A DNA stretch of 8,985 bases from CAYSFW01 sp050329935 (GTDB lineage Bacteria > Pseudomonadota > Gammaproteobacteria > UWMA-0217): positions 1-8,985 of the forward strand of contig JBHJOI010000084.1 in NCBI GenBank assembly GCA_050329935.1, in the 5' to 3' direction. Position numbers and translations under genes: made by a program. Positions within the stretch are counted from its first letter, which is position 1; each line of letters begins with the position of its first letter. Below are positions 4,971 to 8,985 of this stretch, one piece after another. Below the pieces are notes generated by a model, which made no database searches, was not told the DNA's origin, and saw nothing but the letters and a program-made list of their open reading frames with translations.

Positions 4971-6609
4971 ATGCGCCTGATAGTCTCTCTTCTGTGGATG
5001 ATTGGCATGTTTGCGGCGGTTCAACCGGCGATCGCGACCGTGGCCGAGAAACCCGTCGGGCTCTCCACCGCCGATCATGGTCGGTTCAAGGAGCTCAAGG
5101 GGCCGTTCAAGACCGGCGAGGAGGTCACGCAGGCGTGCTTGGGTTGTCACACGGAAGCAGCCAAGCAAGTGATGGCGACTCGGCATTGGACCTGGGATTA
5201 CGTGAATCCCGCGACCGGTCAGCGCCTGGGCAAGATGACCATGCTCAACAGCTTCTGTATCGGCAACCGCTCCAACGAGGCGTTTTGCACGTCTTGCCAC
5301 GCCGGTTACGGCTGGAAGGACGACAAGTTCGATTTCAGCTCGGAGCGCAACGTCGATTGCCTGGTCTGCCACGACACCACCGGTAGCTACAAGAAGCCGC
5401 CCGGGCTGGCCGGGCATCCGGCGTACACGCGGACGGAATACCCGCCGAAATCCGGCAAGTTCATCGAGCCGGTGGATCTCGTCACCGTCGCGACGCGAGT
5501 CGGCAAGTCCGGACGCGAGAATTGCGGTGCCTGCCATTACAAGGGCGGCGGCGGCGACGGCGTCAAGCACGGCGATCTCGATACTTCGCTCGACAACGCG
5601 GACCAGAACCTGGATGTGCACATGGCCAAGGATGGCCTCAATTTCGCGTGCGCGACTTGCCACAAGACGGAAGGGCACAAGGTCGCGGGCAGCCGCGTAG
5701 CGCTGACCGCGAGCGATCCGCATGGACCCATGGTTCGCGGCAAGCACGAAGATCGCAATCCTGCCACCTGCCACCTGCCAGGCCTGCCACGGCGATCAGC
5801 CGCATAAGGGCACGACCGCCGGTGGCTTGCTGGGTGCGGTGAGTCGCGCCGACCACCTCAACGCGCACACCCGCACGCTCGCCTGCCAGACCTGCCACAT
5901 CCCCGAGTTCGCGCGCGGCGGCGTGCCCACGAAAATGACCTGGGATTGGTCGACCGCCGGGCAACTCACCCCGGACGGCAAGCCGTTCCAGAGGAAGGAC
6001 GCGCACGGTCACGTTATCTACGACAGCAAGAAGGGCGATTTCACGCTTGGAGAAAACGTGGTGCCCGAGTATCGCTGGTTCAACGGCAAGGTGAGCTACA
6101 CGCTGCAATCCGACCGCATTGACCCGAGCCAGGTCATGCCGATGAACACCTTCCACGGCGAACCCGGCGCGGCGGATGCGCGCATTTGGCCGGTCAAGCG
6201 CTTTTTGGGCAAGCAGCCCTACGATCTGGAACATCTGACGCTGCTCGTTCCGCACACGGCCACCCCGGACGACACCGCGTTCTGGTACAACTTCGATTGG
6301 GTCAAGGCACTGGATGCCGGCGCGGCGGCGACCGGGCAGCCTTATAGCGGGAAGTTCGGCTTCGTCGCGGCCGAGATGCTGTGGCCGATCACGCACATGG
6401 TCGCGCCGAAGGAAAAGGCGCTGGACTGTGCCGCCTGCCATGCCGCCGATGGTCGGATGGAGGGGGTTCCAGGGGTCTGGTTACCGGCGCGCGATCGTGT
6501 CGCGTGGTTGGATAAGGTGGGTTTCGGATTGGCCGGACTCGTGCTCGTCGGCGTGATGATTCACGCGCTATTGCGCATGGTTGGCGGTATGAGGAGGAAG
6601 CACTCATGA
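4971..6609 (+). pseudogene. Octahaem tetrathionate reductase-family cytochrome c, frameshifted by a 7-bp duplication
   Basis: With the frame restored this is a ~543-residue periplasmic cytochrome with eight CxxCH haem motifs. Five (CLGCH, CTSCH, CLVCH, CGACH, CATCH) lie in the first frame, which ends at 5807. Three (CQACH, CQTCH, CAACH) lie in the second frame, which runs to 6609. Order and context (LKGPFKTGEEVTQACLGCH, VDCLVCHDTTGSYKK, IPEFARGGVPTKMTWDWSTA, WPITHMVAPKEKALDCAACH) match the octahaem tetrathionate reductase family; the Shewanella enzyme reduces tetrathionate, nitrite and hydroxylamine in vitro. A signal peptide (MRLIVSLLWM to about residue 25) directs export. A C-terminal helix (FGLAGLVLVGVMIHALL) would anchor it. 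The break is at the sixth haem motif: CTGCCAC is tandemly duplicated at 5761-5774, adding 7 bp. As written, translation ends early with five haems. Start ATG 4971 follows AGGAG. The stop overlaps the cytochrome b start (ATGA). Confidence 0.85.
5761..5781 (+). repeat. 7-bp tandem repeat causing the octahaem frameshift
   Basis: CTGCCAC (5761-5767), CTGCCAC (5768-5774) and CTGCCAG (5775-5781) are three consecutive units, the last differing by one base. Removing one unit joins the two frames exactly at NPATC and the CQACH haem motif. The unit contains TGCCAC, the Cys-His half of a haem-binding motif. Confidence 0.9.
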
Positions 6610-7250
6610 GTGGACGCATGTATGTATTCAAGCGTTTCGAGCGCTTCTGGCACTGGTCTCAGGCTGGCTTGATCATTTTCATGATGCTGACCGGGTTCGA
6701 GATTCATGGGGTGTACACCCTGTTCGGCTTTCGCGACGCGGTGTTGTATCACGGTGTCGCCGCCTGGACGCTGATCGCGCTGTGGGTGTTCGCCATTTTC
6801 TGGCATTTCACGACTGGCGAGTGGAAACAGTACATTCCCAGCTTTGATCGCTTGCTGGTGATCGCACGCTATTACGCCTGGAATATTTTCGCCGGCGCGC
6901 CGCATCCCTACCACCCGACACCGCTGCGCAAGCACAACCCATTGCAGCGGCTCGCGTATCTCGGGGTCAAGTTGATCATCAATCCGCTGATTTGGGTCTC
7001 GGGACTGCTCTACCTCTATTACCCGATGCTACGCGACGGCGTGCTCGCCGAGGTTCCGCTCGCATGGGTCGCGACGGCGCATTTTGTCGGCGCGTTGTTG
7101 ATGCTCATATTTTTCGTCACGCACGTGTACCTCACCACCACGGGCCAAACGGTGTTCGCACATATCCGCGCGATGATCACGGGATGGGAGGAGGGTGACG
7201 CCGATCCTGTCGCCGAGGCGGGGGACAAGCGGAAGGCGCCGCGCGCGTAG
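6606..7250 (+). CDS. Membrane cytochrome b (b561/HydC-type), electron donor to the octahaem cytochrome
   Basis: The 214-residue protein looks like a four-helix cytochrome b of the bacterial cytochrome b561 family (formate dehydrogenase gamma/HydC type). Hydrophobic segments lie at about 18-34, 45-68, 119-140 and 152-176. Candidate haem ligands within or beside them are His16 (FWHW), His34, His49 (LYHG), His67 (FWHF), His159 (AHFVG) and His173 (THVY), enough for two b haems. The THVYLTTTGQT stretch is typical of the last helix. Such proteins oxidise quinol and pass electrons to a periplasmic c-type partner. The start overlaps the octahaem stop by four bases (ATGA), with GAGGAAG upstream, implying translational coupling; the frameshift upstream may therefore reduce its expression. 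The C-terminal ~25 residues are charged and probably cytoplasmic. The gene is intact. Confidence 0.85.
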   Translation: MSGRMYVFKRFERFWHWSQAGLIIFMMLTGFEIHGVYTLFGFRDAVLYHGVAAWTLIALWVFAIFWHFTTGEWKQYIPSFDRLLVIARYYAWNIFAGAPHPYHPTPLRKHNPLQRLAYLGVKLIINPLIWVSGLLYLYYPMLRDGVLAEVPLAWVATAHFVGALLMLIFFVTHVYLTTTGQTVFAHIRAMITGWEEGDADPVAEAGDKRKAPRA

Positions 7251-7290
7251 GCATGACGTTGGCGTCGATTGCGTGGCCGCGGTGCCGGGT

Positions 7291-7319
7291 CCGTCGACCG
7301 CTAGATCGTCGATCGACGG
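7291..7319. terminator. Possible bidirectional hairpin between convergent genes
   Basis: CCGTCGA (7291-7297) and TCGACGG (7313-7319) form a perfect 7-bp stem around a 15-nt loop, in the 84-bp gap between the cytochrome b stop and the mnmH stop. Position suits a shared terminator. Neither side has a good T tract, so it may be weak or only a transcript-end structure. Confidence 0.35.
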
Positions 7320-7334
7320 CTTTCGATCCCGGAT

Positions 7335-8426
7335 TCAGTCGGCGCGTTCGTGCCCGATCTCGGCGTTCGTCAGGTGGCTCGCGCCGAGCGTTTGCAACAC
7401 CGGCACGAGCAATTCGACCTGCGGCGCGTCGGCGAGGCCGTGGTTCATGCGTGCGATGAAGCTGCGCGAGTTACGCGCGATCGAGCGACTGTAGCTGGGG
7501 TCGTAGTGGGTGACAAGCATGTCTTCGACGAATTCCGCCCACCGGCCGGCGTCGATGTCGGCATACCAGGATTCGATCCTGGCGTGGCCCTGATGTTGGC
7601 GTAGGAATCCAAGTTTGCGTTTGAGTTCTGCTGGGTTCTCGACGAAATGGGTGTACTCGTCGAGCAGGTGCCGCACGCGCACCGCGACCGGGGCATTGAT
7701 CTCGACGGCGAGCGCGCTTTTCATGTTGTCCCACAACGGTGGGGGGCATTGTAGGTTGCCGATCCGCGAGCTTTCGGATTCGACCCAGGTTGGGCGATCG
7801 GGGTCGAGGTCGCGCACCGCGTCGGCGAGCAGCGATTCGAAATATTTCTGCGCCGGCTGAACGCTGTTTGGTTCGAGGCCAAGCAGTGAGCCGCGGTGTC
7901 GCGCCAAACCTTCGAGGTCGAGCGTCTGTTCGCCGGCGGCGGCGAGGGCGTGCAATAGGCGGGTCTTGGCGGTGCCGGTGAGGCCGGTGAGCACGATCAG
8001 CTTGAGGCGTGGCACGACCGTTTCCAGCGTCGTTCGGACCCAGTGGCGATAGGCCTTGTAGCCGCCTTGCAACACGCTGGTATCCCAACCCACGCGCGAG
8101 ACGATGGTCGCCATGCTGCCGGAGCGTTCGCCGCCGCGCCAGCAATACACCAAGGGGCGGTAGTCGCGATCCTTGGCGGCAAAGTAGGTGTCGAGCCAAT
8201 GCGCGATATTGCGCGCGACCAGGGCGGCACCGATTTTCTTGGCCGCGAACGCGCTCTCCTGCTTGTAGATCGTGCCGACCCGTGCGCGCTCCCCATCGTC
8301 GAGCACCCAGAGATTGATCGCACCGGGGATGTGGTCCTCGGCGAATTCCGCTGGCGCGCGCACGTCTATGATTTCGGAGTAGTCGCGTCCGCCGGGATCG
8401 GTCAGCACGGTGACGGGTTTTGCCAT
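7335..8426 (-). CDS. mnmH: tRNA 2-selenouridine synthase MnmH (SelU/YbbB)
   Basis: This 363-residue cytoplasmic enzyme replaces sulfur by selenium at the wobble 2-thiouridine (position 34) of tRNAs for Lys, Glu and Gln, via a geranylated intermediate, using selenophosphate from SelD. An N-terminal rhodanese domain (about 5-135) contains IIDVRAPAEFAEDHIPGA and the catalytic loop YCWRGGERSGSMA with Cys95. A P-loop domain follows with GLTGTAKT at 148-155. Ala153 replaces the usual Gly of Walker A, which I take as natural variation in this family. Later motifs (WVESESSRIGN, the NPAELKRKLGFLR region, LLVTHYDPSY-like) match the family, and length is normal. ATG 8426 starts 3 nt after the upstream gene's stop, with GAAGG close before it, so the two are co-transcribed. 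Presence implies selenium use by the organism. Confidence 0.93.
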   Translation of the reverse strand: MAKPVTVLTDPGGRDYSEIIDVRAPAEFAEDHIPGAINLWVLDDGERARVGTIYKQESAFAAKKIGAALVARNIAHWLDTYFAAKDRDYRPLVYCWRGGERSGSMATIVSRVGWDTSVLQGGYKAYRHWVRTTLETVVPRLKLIVLTGLTGTAKTRLLHALAAAGEQTLDLEGLARHRGSLLGLEPNSVQPAQKYFESLLADAVRDLDPDRPTWVESESSRIGNLQCPPPLWDNMKSALAVEINAPVAVRVRHLLDEYTHFVENPAELKRKLGFLRQHQGHARIESWYADIDAGRWAEFVEDMLVTHYDPSYSRSIARNSRSFIARMNHGLADAPQVELLVPVLQTLGASHLTNAEIGHERAD

Positions 8427-8429
8427 CCT

Positions 8430-8985
8430 TCAGCCTTTTTGTAGTTCGCGCGCCTCTTCGGCGCTCAAGTGACGACCCGGCCACGGCAGCAGCCGCGGCA
8501 CCCGCGCCCGATAGCGTGTGTACCGCGCGCCGTAGAACCGCATCAGTTTGCGTTCCTCGAGTTCGCTGCCGACCAGGATGTACAGCGTGAGCGCGACGCA
8601 GGTGACGAACCAGTTGAGCGGCATGTCCCGCGTCCAGATCAGCACCAGGCCGAGCGCATACCACGGGTGACGCATATGGCGGTGCCACGGCGAAACCACG
8701 AACGGCTCATCCGCGCTGCCAATATGATGTTCATGACCCGGGCGCAAGCCAAGAAACGTCTGCGCGTCGTAATAGCGCAGTGTATGGGCGAAGCCGATCA
8801 ATGCCGCGAGCGCCAGCGCGTTCATCAGCCATGCCGTCCATCCAGTCCATTGCCAAAGCAGGGGCGACGGCTCGGCGAACGTGAGCCAAATAATCGGTAG
8901 GATTAGAATTGCGGCGGCGGCGTTGTAGAGCACGCGATAGTGCGGAAATAGCGCCGGCCATCGCGCGCGAAACGCCGCCTTGAAG
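8430..8985 (-). CDS. Isoprenylcysteine carboxyl methyltransferase-like membrane protein (5' end outside window)
   Basis: The frame is open from the window edge to TGA 8432-8430, giving about 184 residues; the true start lies beyond 8985. GTG 8933 is possible, but in-frame sequence upstream (FKAARFARW-like, then FPHYRVLYN) also looks genuine, so I treat the gene as truncated by the edge. Several membrane helices are visible (AAAAILILPIIWLTF, AWLMNALALAALIGFAH, LNWFVTCVALTLYILVG). The C-terminal signature RHPWY...SELEERKLMRFYG, then YTRYRARVPRLLPWPGR, is that of the ICMT/PEMT-like methyltransferase family, which use S-adenosylmethionine at the membrane. Bacterial members are mostly uncharacterised, so the substrate is unknown. 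The gene precedes mnmH by 3 bp in the same operon; whether this has functional meaning is unclear. Confidence 0.75.
   Translation of the reverse strand, partial: FKAAFRARWPALFPHYRVLYNAAAAILILPIIWLTFAEPSPLLWQWTGWTAWLMNALALAALIGFAHTLRYYDAQTFLGLRPGHEHHIGSADEPFVVSPWHRHMRHPWYALGLVLIWTRDMPLNWFVTCVALTLYILVGSELEERKLMRFYGARYTRYRARVPRLLPWPGRHLSAEEARELQKG

Noticed and set aside
4824..5774. 316-codon minus-strand frame opposite the octahaem cytochrome
   Set aside because: It is antisense to five verified haem motifs, has no family resemblance, and is explained by high G+C codon structure.
5722..6609. Second half of the octahaem cytochrome as an independent three-haem protein starting at ATG 5722
   Set aside because: The first ~13 residues of that frame are out-of-phase translation of the upstream half, with no signal peptide for haem attachment and no ribosome-binding site seen.
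7471..8688. 405-codon minus-strand frame overlapping mnmH
   Set aside because: It is a shadow of mnmH and the methyltransferase-like gene, composed of Arg/Ala/Pro runs.
1..8985. CRISPR arrays, tRNA or rRNA genes
   Set aside because: No regularly spaced repeats and no cloverleaf or rRNA-like sequence were seen on either strand by eye.

Overview
The window is a high-GC bacterial chromosome segment. Its gene content (an MnmH/SelU tRNA selenouridine synthase, a tetrathionate-reductase-type octahaem cytochrome c, a sigma-54 regulator, PilZ and IS3-family DNA) fits a Gammaproteobacterium, perhaps a sulfur-metabolising lineage such as Chromatiales. That placement is inference from remembered protein families; no marker gene fixes it.

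Layout. 1-235: the left end of an IS3-family insertion sequence, inserted into a VOC/glyoxalase-type gene of which only the last 22 codons remain. 236-620: gene-poor DNA containing a ~204-bp segment bounded by an imperfect inverted repeat. 621-1539: a PilZ-domain gene (+) converging on a small cupin gene (-). 1540-2764: mostly non-coding, around a DUF6680-type gene (-) that carries two in-frame nonsense codons. 2765-4057 (-): a sigma-54-dependent activator with a Cys/His-rich PAS domain. It is divergent from a + strand respiratory operon at 4276-7250: a NifX-like cluster-binding protein, a DUF6858-like remnant with an internal deletion, an octahaem cytochrome c of the tetrathionate reductase (OTR) family, and a diahaem-type membrane cytochrome b. 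7335-8985 (-): mnmH and, upstream of it, an isoprenylcysteine-methyltransferase-like membrane protein cut by the window edge.

How it fits together. The divergent region has a near-consensus sigma-54 promoter (4200-4215) in front of the NifX-like gene. A 28-bp interrupted palindrome (4107-4134) lies about 105 bp upstream of the predicted transcription start, where an enhancer-binding protein normally sits. The simplest model is that the PAS-AAA+-Fis regulator senses a redox or metal signal and switches on a membrane complex. In that complex cytochrome b would pass quinol electrons to a C-terminally anchored periplasmic octahaem reductase acting on tetrathionate, nitrite, hydroxylamine or a related compound.

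The most striking point is decay. Four genes in 9 kb are visibly broken by four different mechanisms: IS insertion, two nonsense codons, an internal deletion at a probable short repeat, and a 7-bp tandem duplication. The last two hit the respiratory operon itself. The octahaem gene reads perfectly on both sides of the duplication, and loss of one 7-bp unit would restore it. It is therefore either a very recent null allele, a sequencing or assembly error, or conceivably a reversible slippage switch.
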